In this document: in pieces, positions 34,862-44,586 of the stretch
Layout: each line of letters begins with the position of its first letter
How positions within the stretch are numbered: the stretch's first letter is position 1
Assembly (NCBI GenBank): GCA_016713225.1
Contig: JADJPO010000002.1
Coordinates: 124,001-188,000 of the forward strand
DNA length: 64,000 nucleotides
Source: Kineosporiaceae bacterium
Lineage (GTDB): Bacteria > Actinomycetota > Actinomycetes > Actinomycetales > Kineosporiaceae
Direction of reading: 5' to 3'
Position numbers and translations under genes: made by a program
The notes under the pieces: model-generated
Seen by the model: the letters and a program-made list of their open reading frames with translations, nothing else
What the model was told of the DNA's origin: nothing
The model's database searches: none

Positions 34862-36277
34862 TCAGATGGTGCGATGCTCCACATCGGTCTCGATCGAGGT
34901 CCGCGGCGCCGGCAGAGCCGCTCGGCGGCGCTCCTTGGCCCCTCGCTTGGCGAGGTACATGCTCTGATCTGCCTCGTGCAGCAGGTCCTCGAGCGATGAA
35001 TGGTCGTCCATCAGGACCAGCCCGACACTGACCTCGGGAACCACCTCGGCGCCGTCCACGACGATCGGAACGCCACAGCGCTCGCCGAGCCGCTCGCGGA
35101 TCGACTCGGCCTCCGCGCGATGGTCGATCCCCGGGCACAGGATGGCGAACTCGTCACCACCCAGTCGGGCCACCATGTCGGTCGGTCTCACCGCCGACAC
35201 GAGACGCTGGGCGGTCACTCGCAGCACCTCGTCGCCGACGTGGTGCCCGTACGTGTCGTTGATCGCCTTGAACCCGTCGAGGTCGCAGTACAGCACGGCC
35301 ACGATGGTCCCCTCCCGAGGCCTCCGGGCCAGGATGCCCTCGGCATGTTCGGTGAACCAGCGACGATTCGGCAACCCGGTCAAGGGGTCTTGCAGAGCCA
35401 GCATCCGCGCCACGCGTTCTCGCTCGGCCACCGCGGTGGCCGTGGCCAGCGCCGTGAAGCCGATGACCACCGAGAAGGCCTGGGCCGAGAGCAGGTTGAC
35501 CACGCTGTGCGCCGGGACGCCGAACGGTCCCCGGCCGTGGATCCCGGCGACCGAGGCACTGACGGCGACCGTGGTGGCGTTCAGGGCGGTCCAGCTGATC
35601 CCCAGCCGCTGCGCCGACCACACCAGTGCCGGCAGGCTGAGCCAGGCGATGGGGATCCCGCTGGTCGACCAGAACACCAGCACCGTGAGACCGGCCGACA
35701 CCACCCCCTGACCGATGGCCTCGCGCCAGCGCCCATTGGGCAGGCGGAGCGGGGCCAACAGGGCCGGCCCGACCGCCGCCACCCCCGCGACGTCGGGCAC
35801 CGACCAGGTGGCGGCGATCTGCCACCAGGGGTCGGGCAAGCTCGGCGTCAGCAGGGCAACAGCCAGCGGAGTGCTGGTGGCCACCCCGGCCAGCGCGGCG
35901 ATGACCAGTAGTGGCATGGCCACGGTGACCTCGGGCCACCGGCGCCGCAAACGGGTGTATGTCGTCGCCACGACGAGTGGCTCGAGGGCGTTGGCCAGAG
36001 TGAACCCCAGCGACGTGCCGAGAGAGTTGCCGGCGCTCAGGTTGAGCACGAGGTTGTCGATCAGCAGGGCGAGGACGACCGCGACCACGGCGAGCCGGCT
36101 GCGGCGCCGCGCGCGGATCATCAGGGCGGCGCCCACGCCGGCCGCGGGCCAGAACAGGGCGATCGAGGACTCGGGGTCCCTCAGCTCGAGGCCGACCTGG
36201 ACCGCGACGCCGTAGCAGACGGCGGTGAACGCCAACCAGCGAGCGAACGCCGCTGACCGTCGCAGCACTCCCGACAC
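34862..36277 (-). CDS. Membrane diguanylate cyclase (MASE1-GGDEF)
   Basis: A 471-aa protein making cyclic-di-GMP from two GTP. The N-terminal 290 residues form about eight membrane helices with the MASE1-type motif LFWPAAGVGAALM. The GGDEF domain follows (DPLTGLPNRRWF, DLDGFKAINDTYGH, then RLGGDEFAIL). The product-inhibition site RPTD is present before the GGDEF loop, so feedback inhibition is expected. The start is a GTG at 36277. The neighbours do not suggest an operon. Confidence 0.93.
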   Translation of the reverse strand: MSGVLRRSAAFARWLAFTAVCYGVAVQVGLELRDPESSIALFWPAAGVGAALMIRARRRSRLAVVAVVLALLIDNLVLNLSAGNSLGTSLGFTLANALEPLVVATTYTRLRRRWPEVTVAMPLLVIAALAGVATSTPLAVALLTPSLPDPWWQIAATWSVPDVAGVAAVGPALLAPLRLPNGRWREAIGQGVVSAGLTVLVFWSTSGIPIAWLSLPALVWSAQRLGISWTALNATTVAVSASVAGIHGRGPFGVPAHSVVNLLSAQAFSVVIGFTALATATAVAERERVARMLALQDPLTGLPNRRWFTEHAEGILARRPREGTIVAVLYCDLDGFKAINDTYGHHVGDEVLRVTAQRLVSAVRPTDMVARLGGDEFAILCPGIDHRAEAESIRERLGERCGVPIVVDGAEVVPEVSVGLVLMDDHSSLEDLLHEADQSMYLAKRGAKERRRAALPAPRTSIETDVEHRTI

Positions 36278-36294
36278 CCTCGGCTCAGTCCTGC

Positions 36295-36858
36295 TCAGGC
36301 GCCGGTCTCGGCGAGGAACTCGGTGGTCACGTACCGACGCATCCGAGCCTGGAGTTCCTTCAGGCTGCGGCAGCTACCCTCCGGGACCGCGGCAAGGTCC
36401 TGCATCTGCTGGCGCACCGGGCCGGTCAGGCCGGCCATCAGGTCCATGGCCGCTGCGTCGAGGTCGCGCATGGCAAGGACGCCCAGCAACTGCAGGCCAC
36501 GGTGCACCGTGGCCTCGGGCAGGGTCTGCGAGGACAGGCAGTACGCGGCCAGCTCACGCAACTCGGCCCGGATGCAGGTGAGCCTCACCGTGCGAAGGTC
36601 CTCCTGGCCGTTGGTGGCCACCCGGACCCAGTAGCCCAACACACGTTGGTTCACGATCGGCACTCGGACCGCGGCGGCCAGGCTCACGGTGCCGCCCGCC
36701 CCGGCGACGAGTACGCCGGAGTCCAGCAGAGCGCCCAGCTGTGCCTCGACGCTCTCGCGGGACATCGTGGTCAGGAACGACCTCACCAGGACGGGTTGCC
36801 CGAACGGCCCCTCCTCGCGATACGCCTGGGCCACGAGTCGCAGGATCTCTTCGCTCAC
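36295..36858 (-). CDS. Conserved hypothetical protein
   Basis: A 187-aa soluble, helical protein without cysteine motifs or a signal peptide. The N-terminal part (LRLVAQAYREEGPFGQPVLV, VEAQLGALLDSGVLVAG) looks like a winged-helix fold. I do not recognise the family. The GTG at 36858 has AAGGGG upstream. It lies between the sigma factor gene and the diguanylate cyclase gene on the same strand. Confidence 0.65.
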   Translation of the reverse strand: MSEEILRLVAQAYREEGPFGQPVLVRSFLTTMSRESVEAQLGALLDSGVLVAGAGGTVSLAAAVRVPIVNQRVLGYWVRVATNGQEDLRTVRLTCIRAELRELAAYCLSSQTLPEATVHRGLQLLGVLAMRDLDAAAMDLMAGLTGPVRQQMQDLAAVPEGSCRSLKELQARMRRYVTTEFLAETGA

Positions 36859-37025
36859 ACTTCACCCCTTCTCGCCTCGGGCCCTCGATGGGCCGCACCG
36901 TCCGGTCGGCAGCACCAGAGGCCATTCCCGTATGTCGGCTCGCCCGACAAGGCTCTGAAGCGGCGGGCGGGACACCGCGGTGGCAGGTCGGTCCGTGGCG
37001 GGTCGGCTCAGTGTGCGGCGGGCCG

Positions 37026-37673
37026 TCAGGCCGTGGCGGGATACCCGGTGATCAGCCCGTCGGTGGTCGGGACCGACCCGGTGTCGCCGACGAGCTCTGC
37101 GCCCAGAACGGTTCGCAGTCGCCGCAGGGCGCGTTGCCGCACCGGCCCGACAGCTCCCAGCGGCATACCCAGCCGCCGCGAGATCTCGATGTAGCTGGGT
37201 GGATCCGGCTGGAGCAGGAGCTCGACCAGTGCGCGTTCGCGACCGTGCAGCAGGCTCACCGCATGGCGGATCACCTGTTGTACCCGGTGGGCCTCGAGCC
37301 AGTCGTCGGGGTCCGGGCCCACGACCGGGGCGTCCAGATCGTGGCGGGGCACCTCGCGGGCCGCGCGACGCCGCAGGGACAGGCACTCCCGGCGGGCCGT
37401 CGTCCGCAGCCACGCCGTGATCCCGTGAGGGGTGTGGATCCTCTCGATGTGGGTGAACAGGGCCAACCAGGTGACCTGCGCGACGTCGTCCGCACAGGCT
37501 CCGAACACGCCGCACCGCCGGCACACGGTGCGGACCAACTCGGCGTGACGGCGCACCAGCTCGGCCCAGGCGAGGTCGTCACCGCGGGCCGCCGCGCGCA
37601 GCAGCCGGTCGTGGTCGCCCGGCTCGACGATGTGCCCGGCCGGTGCGTCGGGACGCGGCACGATGATCACCAC
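37026..37673 (-). CDS. ECF-type RNA polymerase sigma factor
   Basis: A 215-aa sigma-70 family protein with region 2 (LAWAELVRRHAELVRTVC, ADDVAQVTWLALFTHI, GITAWLRTTARREC) and region 4 (ERALVELLL, SYIEISRRLGMPLGAV, RQRALRRLR). It should direct RNA polymerase to a small regulon. No anti-sigma factor gene is adjacent, so its control is not clear. Confidence 0.9.
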   Translation of the reverse strand: MVIIVPRPDAPAGHIVEPGDHDRLLRAAARGDDLAWAELVRRHAELVRTVCRRCGVFGACADDVAQVTWLALFTHIERIHTPHGITAWLRTTARRECLSLRRRAAREVPRHDLDAPVVGPDPDDWLEAHRVQQVIRHAVSLLHGRERALVELLLQPDPPSYIEISRRLGMPLGAVGPVRQRALRRLRTVLGAELVGDTGSVPTTDGLITGYPATA

Positions 37674-37757
37674 GCTTTCGTGCAGGTGCCTTCCTCACCG
37701 GCATGAGAGCACCGAACATCACCGACCGCAGCCCGAGGTGCCCCGGGTCAGCTCGGG

Positions 37758-38639
37758 TCAGCGCATCAAGGCTGCGTGGACGGCGCGGGTGTGGTCGGGG
37801 GTGGAGCCGCAGCAGGCGCCGATCAGGTCGACGCCCTGTTCCCGCAGCCGGACGGCGTGCGCAGCCAGCACCGGGGGTGGTGCGGTGTACTCGAACCGGT
37901 CGCCGACCAGCTGGGGCAGGCCGGCATTGGACTGGGCGATCAGCAGCAATCCCTCGGGTCGAGCGGCGACCATCTCGGACATCACGGCCTCCATCTCACC
38001 GGGGCCGCGGCCACAGTTGCCCCCGACCGCGGCAACGCCGAGCGCCGCCAGAGCAGCGACGGCCTGGGCCGGGGTGACGCCCATCATGGTGCGGCCGTGG
38101 GTGTCGAAGGACAGCGTGGCCACCACCGGCAGCTCGGGAGCCACCTGCTGTGCCGCGCGTACCGCGGCCTCGACCTCGGCGAGATCGCTCATGGTCTCGA
38201 CCAGCACCAGGTCGATGCCGCCGGCCACCAACCCCTGCAGTTGCTCGACGAACAGATCCCGGGCCTGCTGCGGGGTCAGATCGCCCAGTGGTTCGAGCAG
38301 CTCACCGGTCGGCCCGAGATCACCGGCCACCAGCGCACCGAAGGTGTCGGCGGTCTGCCGGGCCAGCCGTGCCCCGGCCTCGCTCAGTTCGACCACCCGA
38401 TCGCCGAGGCCGTGCATCGCCAGGCGTGGCCGGGTGCCACCGAACGTGTTCGTGGTGATCACTCGGGCGCCGGCGCGCAGATACGCCTCGTGGATGCCAC
38501 CGATGATGTCCGGCTGCTCGACGTTCCACAGCTCGGGGGCGCCGCCGTCGTCCAGCCCGGCGGCCTGGAGCATCGTGCCCATCGCGCCGTCGAACACCAC
38601 GAAACCCTGTGTGCGGACCAGATCGGTGAGTGCGGTCAT
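37758..38639 (-). CDS. Homocysteine S-methyltransferase family protein
   Basis: A 293-aa protein that would transfer a methyl group to homocysteine (for example from S-methylmethionine or betaine) to form methionine. It has the start motif VVFDGAMGTMLQ and the zinc-binding cysteines of the family in VGGNCGRGPGEM and IGACCGSTPDH. The ATG at 38639 matches the family N-terminus. The divergent TPP-enzyme gene begins 69 bp away, so the short spacer holds both promoters. Confidence 0.92.
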   Translation of the reverse strand: MTALTDLVRTQGFVVFDGAMGTMLQAAGLDDGGAPELWNVEQPDIIGGIHEAYLRAGARVITTNTFGGTRPRLAMHGLGDRVVELSEAGARLARQTADTFGALVAGDLGPTGELLEPLGDLTPQQARDLFVEQLQGLVAGGIDLVLVETMSDLAEVEAAVRAAQQVAPELPVVATLSFDTHGRTMMGVTPAQAVAALAALGVAAVGGNCGRGPGEMEAVMSEMVAARPEGLLLIAQSNAGLPQLVGDRFEYTAPPPVLAAHAVRLREQGVDLIGACCGSTPDHTRAVHAALMR

Positions 38640-38708
38640 GCCGCGACGGTATTCCGCAGGCGGGTACGAGTGCACACCGGGGTCCGCGGTTGTGCGAGCA
38701 TCCGCCCC

Positions 38709-40424
38709 ATGACGGCGACCGAGCCAGCGAGCGGGCCAGCGACCAACCCCGCGTCGGGCCGTTCGGCCGGGCAGGCGATCGTCGAGACCTTGGCGCGGCG
38801 CGGGGTCCGACGGTTCTACACGGTGCCCGGCGAGAGCTTCCTCGAGGTGCTGGACGCCGTCGAGCAGACCCCCGGACTGCAGTTGATCTCGACGCGACAC
38901 GAGTCGGGGGCCGCGTTCATGGCCGAGGCCGAGGGCAAGCTGACCGGCCGTCCGGCGGTGGCCATGGGCACCCGTGCGGTCGGCGCCTCGAACCTGATGA
39001 TCGGGGTGCAGACCGCGTGGGAGGATTCCACGCCGATGATCGTGCTGTGCGGACAGGTCGAGTCGAATACTTTGGGCCGCAGGGCATTTCAGGAAGTGGA
39101 CCTCCCCACGTTCTTCGGATCGGTCAGTGTGCACGGCGAGACCCTGCACGACCCGGCCCGCGCCGGTGAGGCGGCCGCCCGGGCGCACTGGGCGGCCACG
39201 ACGGCGCGACCCGGACCGGCCGTGCTGGCGTTGCCGGCGGACATCCTGGGTCGGCCCGCGCCCGACGGCGCCCGCGAGCTCGCTCCGGGACGGAGTGCCC
39301 CGGTGGGACCCGACCCGGCGGCCGCGGCCGAGATCGCCACCCTGTTGCGCGAGGCACGCCGTCCGGTGATGATCCTCGGCCAGGGGGCGCAGGGGGCCTG
39401 GGACGCCGTGCATGCGCTGGCCGAGCGCTACGGCCTCGGGGTGTACACCGCCTTCCGGCGGCAGGACACCTTCCGCAACGACCACCCGAACTACCTCGGT
39501 CACCTCACCCTGCGAACGGCACCCGAGCTGGTGCGTCCGCTGCAGCAGGCGGACGTGGTGCTCGCGCTCGGGACACGCTTGGGGGACACCACCTCTCAGG
39601 ATTTCACGCTGCCCGCTCCCGGCGCCGCGGTGATCCATGTCGACCTCGATCCGCGGGCGCTGCGGACGCCGGTCACGCTGGCCTGGAGCGTGCGCGCCGA
39701 CGTCGAGGCCTGTGCTCGGGCGCTGCTCGAGCTGCCGGTGGCGTCACCCCGGGACTGGTCGGCCGAGCACGGCGTCTACCTGACCGGTTCGACGGTGCCC
39801 GACCTCGCCGCGTCGTCGTCCGGCGGTGTGCACCCGGCAGCGGTGATCGCCGCGCTGGCGCGCCACCTGCCGGCCGACACCATCGTGACCAACGACGCCG
39901 GCAACTTCTCGGTCTTCGCGCACCGGTACTGGCGGTTCACCCACCCACGCAGCCAACTCGGGCCGATCTCCGGGGCGATGGGGTACGGACTGCCCGCGGC
40001 CATCGGCGCCGGGTTGGCCGAGCCGGGCCGGCCGGTGGTGGCGCTCGCTGGTGACGGTGGCTTCCTGATGACCGCGGTCGAGCTGGAGACCGCTGTGCGC
40101 CACGGGGTTCCGGTGCTCTGCGTGGTCTTCGTGAACCGGTCGTACGCCACGATTGCGATGCATCAGGCGCGGCGGTTCGCCCGCACCGCGGGCACCGACA
40201 TCGGTGCGGTGGACATCGCCGGATTGGCCCGGGCGCTGGGCGCCGACGGGCTGGACGTCACGGCCGCCGACCAGCTGGACGACGCGCTGGCCGTGGCCGC
40301 CCGGTTCGACCGGCCGCGCGTCATCGCGGTGCACACCGATCCCGACGTACTGGTGCCAGGGGTGTCGATGTCATCCCTGGTGCGTGGTGCGCCGAGTCGT
40401 TCACCGGGGCAGCAACGGCCCTAG
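38709..40424 (+). CDS. Thiamine-diphosphate enzyme (acetolactate synthase-like)
   Basis: A 571-aa protein with the three-domain layout of TPP enzymes. The catalytic Glu is in STRHESGAAFMAEAEGK, the central domain follows, and the TPP/Mg motif GDGGFLMTAVELE with its later Asn (CVVFVNRSYATI) is intact. It resembles acetolactate synthase or benzoylformate decarboxylase types; no regulatory subunit gene is adjacent, so a catabolic decarboxylase or carboligase is likely. The ATG at 38709 is chosen; the upstream frame is open but not conserved. The 3' end overlaps the convergent GTPase gene by 4 bases. Confidence 0.9.
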   Translation: MTATEPASGPATNPASGRSAGQAIVETLARRGVRRFYTVPGESFLEVLDAVEQTPGLQLISTRHESGAAFMAEAEGKLTGRPAVAMGTRAVGASNLMIGVQTAWEDSTPMIVLCGQVESNTLGRRAFQEVDLPTFFGSVSVHGETLHDPARAGEAAARAHWAATTARPGPAVLALPADILGRPAPDGARELAPGRSAPVGPDPAAAAEIATLLREARRPVMILGQGAQGAWDAVHALAERYGLGVYTAFRRQDTFRNDHPNYLGHLTLRTAPELVRPLQQADVVLALGTRLGDTTSQDFTLPAPGAAVIHVDLDPRALRTPVTLAWSVRADVEACARALLELPVASPRDWSAEHGVYLTGSTVPDLAASSSGGVHPAAVIAALARHLPADTIVTNDAGNFSVFAHRYWRFTHPRSQLGPISGAMGYGLPAAIGAGLAEPGRPVVALAGDGGFLMTAVELETAVRHGVPVLCVVFVNRSYATIAMHQARRFARTAGTDIGAVDIAGLARALGADGLDVTAADQLDDALAVAARFDRPRVIAVHTDPDVLVPGVSMSSLVRGAPSRSPGQQRP

Positions 40425-41056
40425 GAGTTCGCCTGCCGGGCACGGGCGCGAGCGAGAGCCTCCTCGAGCATGACCAGGATCGCGTCGCGCACCGACAGGA
40501 AGCTGCGCGCATCGAGTTCGACGATCGGCACCGCCGGCCCGATCGCCAGGGCCCATCGGATGGTCTCGGGATCGTGCTGGACCTGCCCGTCGAACCGGTT
40601 CACCCCGACCACGAACGGCAGACCCGCCTTCTCGAAGTAGTCGACGGCGGCGTAACACTCGTCGAGCCGCCGGTCATCCACCAGCACCAACGCTCCCAGG
40701 GCACCGTTCGCCAGGTCGTTCCACATGAAGCCGAACCGGTCCTGGCCGGGGGTGCCGAAGACGTAGAGCTTGATGCTCTGGTCGATCGTGATCCGTCCGA
40801 AGTCCATCGCCACGGTGGTGGTGGTCTTCGTGGGCACCAGTTCGTTGTTGTCGACCCCGGCGGCCACGGAGGTCATCTCGGCCTCGGTGGTGAGCGGGGC
40901 GATCTCGGAGATCGTCGTCACCACCGTCGTCTTGCCCACGCCGAAGCCACCGGCGACGAGGATCTTCACCGGAACCGGCGGGCGACCGCGGGTCACCGTC
41001 GCGGCCCGCCCGTCGCCCGCCTGCGCGGCGGGCTCAGGTGCGCTGTCGTAGGCCAT
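40421..41056 (-). CDS. Conservon small GTPase (CvnD-type)
   Basis: A 211-aa Ras/MglA-like GTPase. The P-loop is VAGGFGVGKTTVV, the G3 region reads YVFGTPGQDRF, and the NKxD site is VGVNRFD. In Streptomyces such conservons link a membrane sensor to a roadblock protein and this GTPase, a bacterial counterpart of G-protein signalling. The ATG at 41056 lies inside the end of the DUF742 gene (23-base overlap), so translation is coupled. It is the last gene of the operon. Confidence 0.93.
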   Translation of the reverse strand: MAYDSAPEPAAQAGDGRAATVTRGRPPVPVKILVAGGFGVGKTTVVTTISEIAPLTTEAEMTSVAAGVDNNELVPTKTTTTVAMDFGRITIDQSIKLYVFGTPGQDRFGFMWNDLANGALGALVLVDDRRLDECYAAVDYFEKAGLPFVVGVNRFDGQVQHDPETIRWALAIGPAVPIVELDARSFLSVRDAILVMLEEALARARARQANS

Positions 41057-41465
41057 CGATGACTCGCATGATCGTCTCCACATCGTCGGCGGCGTCCCCG
41101 TCGGGGACCTCGGTCGACACCATTCCCTGTTGGGTCAGGTCCGAGATGAGCACCCGGGCGACGCCCAGGTGCAGGTCGAGCATGGCCGCGACCTCGGCCA
41201 CGGCGAGTGGCTGCTCGCAGGCCAGCACGATGTCGCGGTACTCGAGCGACAGGCTGGACACCGCGCGCCGACCGGCAGGAGTTGCGGCCACCTGGGTCTC
41301 GACGGCGATCGAGGCGTCGGCAGCCGTACGGCCCCGGGTGAGCAGGAAGGGCCGGACGGCGTTCGCGGGCTCGGGCAGGTCGAGCGGGTCGCGCTCGTTC
41401 CCCGGGCCGACCAGGAACGGCCTGATCATGCCGGCGTCCCCGGGCGTCGTCGGATCGTCGCCCAT
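41034..41465 (-). CDS. Conservon DUF742 protein (CvnC-type)
   Basis: A 143-aa protein with the DUF742 pattern: VRPFLLTRGRT, the linker with EYRDIVLACEQPLAVAEVAAM (a winged-helix-like part) and LGVARVLISDLTQQGMV. Its role in the conservon is not settled. The ATG at 41465 overlaps the preceding stop (TGATG). An insertion-free, compact operon order A-B-C-D is kept. Confidence 0.92.
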   Translation of the reverse strand: MGDDPTTPGDAGMIRPFLVGPGNERDPLDLPEPANAVRPFLLTRGRTAADASIAVETQVAATPAGRRAVSSLSLEYRDIVLACEQPLAVAEVAAMLDLHLGVARVLISDLTQQGMVSTEVPDGDAADDVETIMRVIDGLRQRT

Positions 41466-41896
41466 CAGTTCACCGAGTTCTTCAACTCGTTGATCAGGCG
41501 CGGGTTCAGGGTTCCGTTGATCCGATTGATGAACACGGCCATCTCGTAGGCGACCGTCGCCAGCGAGGCGTTGGTGTCCGCCACGGCACCGAGCAGAGCG
41601 CCCGCGCCCATGGCCATCACCACCAGGAAACCGCCCTCGGCGTCGATGATCACCTTGTTCAGCGCGCCGAGCCCGTAGCTCGTCCCTGCCCCTGCGGCCA
41701 GGCTTGCCATGCCCGACACGATCGCCGAGAGCCGGTCGCTGGTGGCCCGATCGGCATCCTCGGCCGTCGCCATCAACAGACCGTCCGACGAGACGGCGAT
41801 GACGTCGACCACTCCCGCTGTCTCGCGGGCGAACTTCGCCAGGAGCCAGGTGAAGTCCTGTGCCGACTCGCTCAGCGTGGTTGTGGCATCGGTCAT
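41465..41896 (-). CDS. Roadblock/LC7 protein (CvnB-type)
   Basis: A 143-aa roadblock/LC7-fold protein (LAKFARETAGVVDVIAVSSDG, MASLAAGAGTSYGLGALNKVII). By family knowledge it is a likely GTPase-activating or scaffolding partner of the CvnD-type GTPase. It overlaps the sensor kinase gene by 4 bases (ATGA) and the DUF742 gene by one. Confidence 0.93.
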   Translation of the reverse strand: MTDATTTLSESAQDFTWLLAKFARETAGVVDVIAVSSDGLLMATAEDADRATSDRLSAIVSGMASLAAGAGTSYGLGALNKVIIDAEGGFLVVMAMGAGALLGAVADTNASLATVAYEMAVFINRINGTLNPRLINELKNSVN

Positions 41897-44586
41897 GATG
41901 ACCCTCCGTCTGCGCCTGTTGTGGGGTGGGGTTCGGCGTTCGGCTCGAGTTCGGCGAGCGCACGCCCCGGTATACGTCGCGGCGGCAGGATGCCGTCCGG
42001 TTGGGGTGGGGCGGGAGTGGCCTCGATGGTCTCGCTGTCGATCGGATCGAGGACGTGGGAGCCCGATCGCAGTTCGTCGGCCAGGGCGCTCATCGCCTCG
42101 CGCTGTTCGTCTCGGCGACCGGTGGCCTCGCGCAGCGCCGACTCGGCGGCCTCGGCCGCACGCCGCTCCTCGGCGGGGGAGACCTGAGGCAGGCCGTGCC
42201 CGGCCAGGTCGATGGCTGCCCCGACCTGGTCCAGATCCGAGCGCAGCGACTCGGGGTCGTGCACCACGGGGGTGCCTGCGCCCTGACGCGGTGTGGCGTC
42301 AGAACCCAGCGCCTGCAGCGCGGAGCCACGCACCCGCCTGGTGATCCCGGCCCGGGCGTCCGGCGGGGGCGGCGGTGCCGAGGCCGCGGGAGCCTCGGCC
42401 GCCCGCGCGATCGCCTGTTCCAGGTCGTCGACCTGGCGGCGGGCGCGCTCGGGGTCGGCCACGGGAACGACGAGCTTCGGCTCCGGCCGTTGGTTGCGTT
42501 CTGCCGTGGGCAGCTGAGCGCCAGGCACCCGGCGGCGGATGCTCGGAACCGAGTCGGCGTCCTCACGGGGCGTCACCTCGCCGGAGCCTGCCGGCAGCGA
42601 GACCGGCGTGGAGGCCGCTGGGCCGGCCGGCTGGGCCGTCGGGGCAGGCGCCGAGGGCGCGGTACGGGGCGGTGCGGGGTGCCGCGCCGGCGCGGCGGGG
42701 GCTGCACCCGTGGGAGAGTCTGCCAGCGGCAGCAGGAGCGAGGCCGGCAGGTCGATGCGTGCCGTGATCCCGCGATCCGGATTCGGCTCGAGTCGAACGT
42801 CGATCTCGTGACGCCGGGCGATCCGCCCGACCACGAACAGCCCGAGGACGTGGCTCGGTGCCAGGTCCAGGCGCTCACGGCGCCGCAGCCGCTCGTTCTC
42901 CTGCAGCAACCGGTCGGTGGGCATGCCCAGGCCGAGGTCGATCACCGCCAGGTGACAGGCGCCGTGCTCGTCCAGTTCACCGGTCACGCGTACCGAGGTC
43001 GATGGCGGCGAGAAGAGCACGGCGTTCTCGAGGACCTCGGCGAACATCAGCAGCAGGTCACCCAGCGCGCCGGGGGCGATTCCCACGTTCGGCAGCCGGT
43101 CGACCTCCACCCGGGTGTAGTCCTCGACCGATCCGAGCGATCCGCGAATCGCGTCCACCAGGGCCAAGGGGCGCCCGCCACCGGCTGACTCGGAACCACC
43201 GGAGAGCACCACGAGGCTGGTCGCGTTGCGCCGCAGCCGGGTGGAGAGGTGGTCGAGCTGGTACAGGGTGGCGAGGGTGGCGTTGTCCTCCTCGCGACGT
43301 TCCAGGGAGTCGATCAGGGCGAGCTGGCGTCCGACCAGGTTGGTGGTGCGCCGTCCGATGCTGGCGAACATCGCCGCCACGTTGCGGCGACTGACCACCT
43401 GTCGCTCCAGGAGTCGCGAGGCCGTCGTCTGAACTCGGTTGTATGCCTGGGCCAGCTCGCCGATCTCGTCCTGGGTGCTGACGCCGATCTCGGCCAGCCG
43501 TGGCAGGGCGTCGTCCAGGGAATCCTCGTCGCTGACTCGCTGCAGCTCGGCCTCGGCGAGGTCGGCGACCCGCCCCGCGGCGTGGGTGAGCCGTCGCAGA
43601 GGGCGTGAGACCGAGCGGCCGATGAGCACCGAGAGAGCCAACACCGCGAGCATCACCAGCGCCGAGATCACGGTCACCGCGAGCGCGGTCAGGCGCGCCT
43701 GGCGTGCCTGTGCCTGCGTGGCCACCGCGACGCTCTGCGAGATCTCACCCTGGGCCAGCTGGCGCAAGCCGGTCTGGGACTGGACCGCGGCGAACATCTC
43801 GACCGTGAGGTCGCCCGTGTCGGCGTCTTCGCTCAGCAGCGACACCTGCCGGGTACCGGCAGCGATCTTGGCCGAGGCGAGACTCTTGGCCGCTCGGTCG
43901 AACACCTCGGTGGCGCGTGGGGTGGCCACTTGCCGGAATTGCGCGCCCGCCTCCGTCGCGCGAGCGGTGAAGTCGATCGCCGAGCTCAGCAGGGTCTGTC
44001 GTCGCGTTGCGTCGGCCGAGGTGGCCGCCAGGAGCAACGCCCCGGCCCGGCTGGTCGCCTCGTTGGAGCGCAGGAGGGCGTCCAGGGAGGTGAGTGCCCA
44101 GGCATCCTCGGAGTTCTCGGTGATCTGGCGGGGCAGGCCGACAGCAGCGACCAGCCGGTCGACCACGGCACCGAAGGCGGCGATGACCGAATCGGGTGCC
44201 AGCGTGCCGGCGACCAGTCGGGGGCCGGTGTCGATCACCAACCTGTCCACCCCCGTGAGGGCGGCCCGCAACTCGGCGGCGTGTGCGCCGGTCGGCTGGA
44301 TCTGCGATCCCAGCTCTCGTACCAACTGCAGCTGGACGACCAGATCGTTGGGGGCGACGGCCGGGGAGCCCTTGCGCGCCACGGCCAAGAGCCGAGCCTG
44401 CTGCAGCTCCTCCACGAGGATGGCGATCTGCCGACCGGTGCGGGCGACGGCCTCGGTGGTGGCGGAGGTCCGGGCCGCGGAGAGCCGCCCCGAGAGCAAC
44501 GGGATGTAGAGCAGGACGACGACCAGCAACGGGATGACGACGAGCAGGTTCAGCTTCGCGCCCACCCGAAGTCGACCGAGGATCAT
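41893..44586 (-). CDS. Conservon sensor kinase (CvnA-type)
   Basis: An 897-aa membrane protein. Two membrane helices (residues about 13-31 and 300-325) flank an extracytoplasmic nitrate/nitrite-sensor-like helical domain. A HAMP region, a dimerisation helix with LYQLDHLSTRLRRNATS and an ATPase domain (VLENAVLFSPPSTSV, VIDLGLGMP, GLFVVGRIARRH) follow. The long Pro/Ala-rich C-terminus is likely disordered. Phosphorelay has not been shown for most CvnA proteins. It overlaps its neighbours by 4 bases at both ends. Confidence 0.92.
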   Translation of the reverse strand: MILGRLRVGAKLNLLVVIPLLVVVLLYIPLLSGRLSAARTSATTEAVARTGRQIAILVEELQQARLLAVARKGSPAVAPNDLVVQLQLVRELGSQIQPTGAHAAELRAALTGVDRLVIDTGPRLVAGTLAPDSVIAAFGAVVDRLVAAVGLPRQITENSEDAWALTSLDALLRSNEATSRAGALLLAATSADATRRQTLLSSAIDFTARATEAGAQFRQVATPRATEVFDRAAKSLASAKIAAGTRQVSLLSEDADTGDLTVEMFAAVQSQTGLRQLAQGEISQSVAVATQAQARQARLTALAVTVISALVMLAVLALSVLIGRSVSRPLRRLTHAAGRVADLAEAELQRVSDEDSLDDALPRLAEIGVSTQDEIGELAQAYNRVQTTASRLLERQVVSRRNVAAMFASIGRRTTNLVGRQLALIDSLERREEDNATLATLYQLDHLSTRLRRNATSLVVLSGGSESAGGGRPLALVDAIRGSLGSVEDYTRVEVDRLPNVGIAPGALGDLLLMFAEVLENAVLFSPPSTSVRVTGELDEHGACHLAVIDLGLGMPTDRLLQENERLRRRERLDLAPSHVLGLFVVGRIARRHEIDVRLEPNPDRGITARIDLPASLLLPLADSPTGAAPAAPARHPAPPRTAPSAPAPTAQPAGPAASTPVSLPAGSGEVTPREDADSVPSIRRRVPGAQLPTAERNQRPEPKLVVPVADPERARRQVDDLEQAIARAAEAPAASAPPPPPDARAGITRRVRGSALQALGSDATPRQGAGTPVVHDPESLRSDLDQVGAAIDLAGHGLPQVSPAEERRAAEAAESALREATGRRDEQREAMSALADELRSGSHVLDPIDSETIEATPAPPQPDGILPPRRIPGRALAELEPNAEPHPTTGADGGSS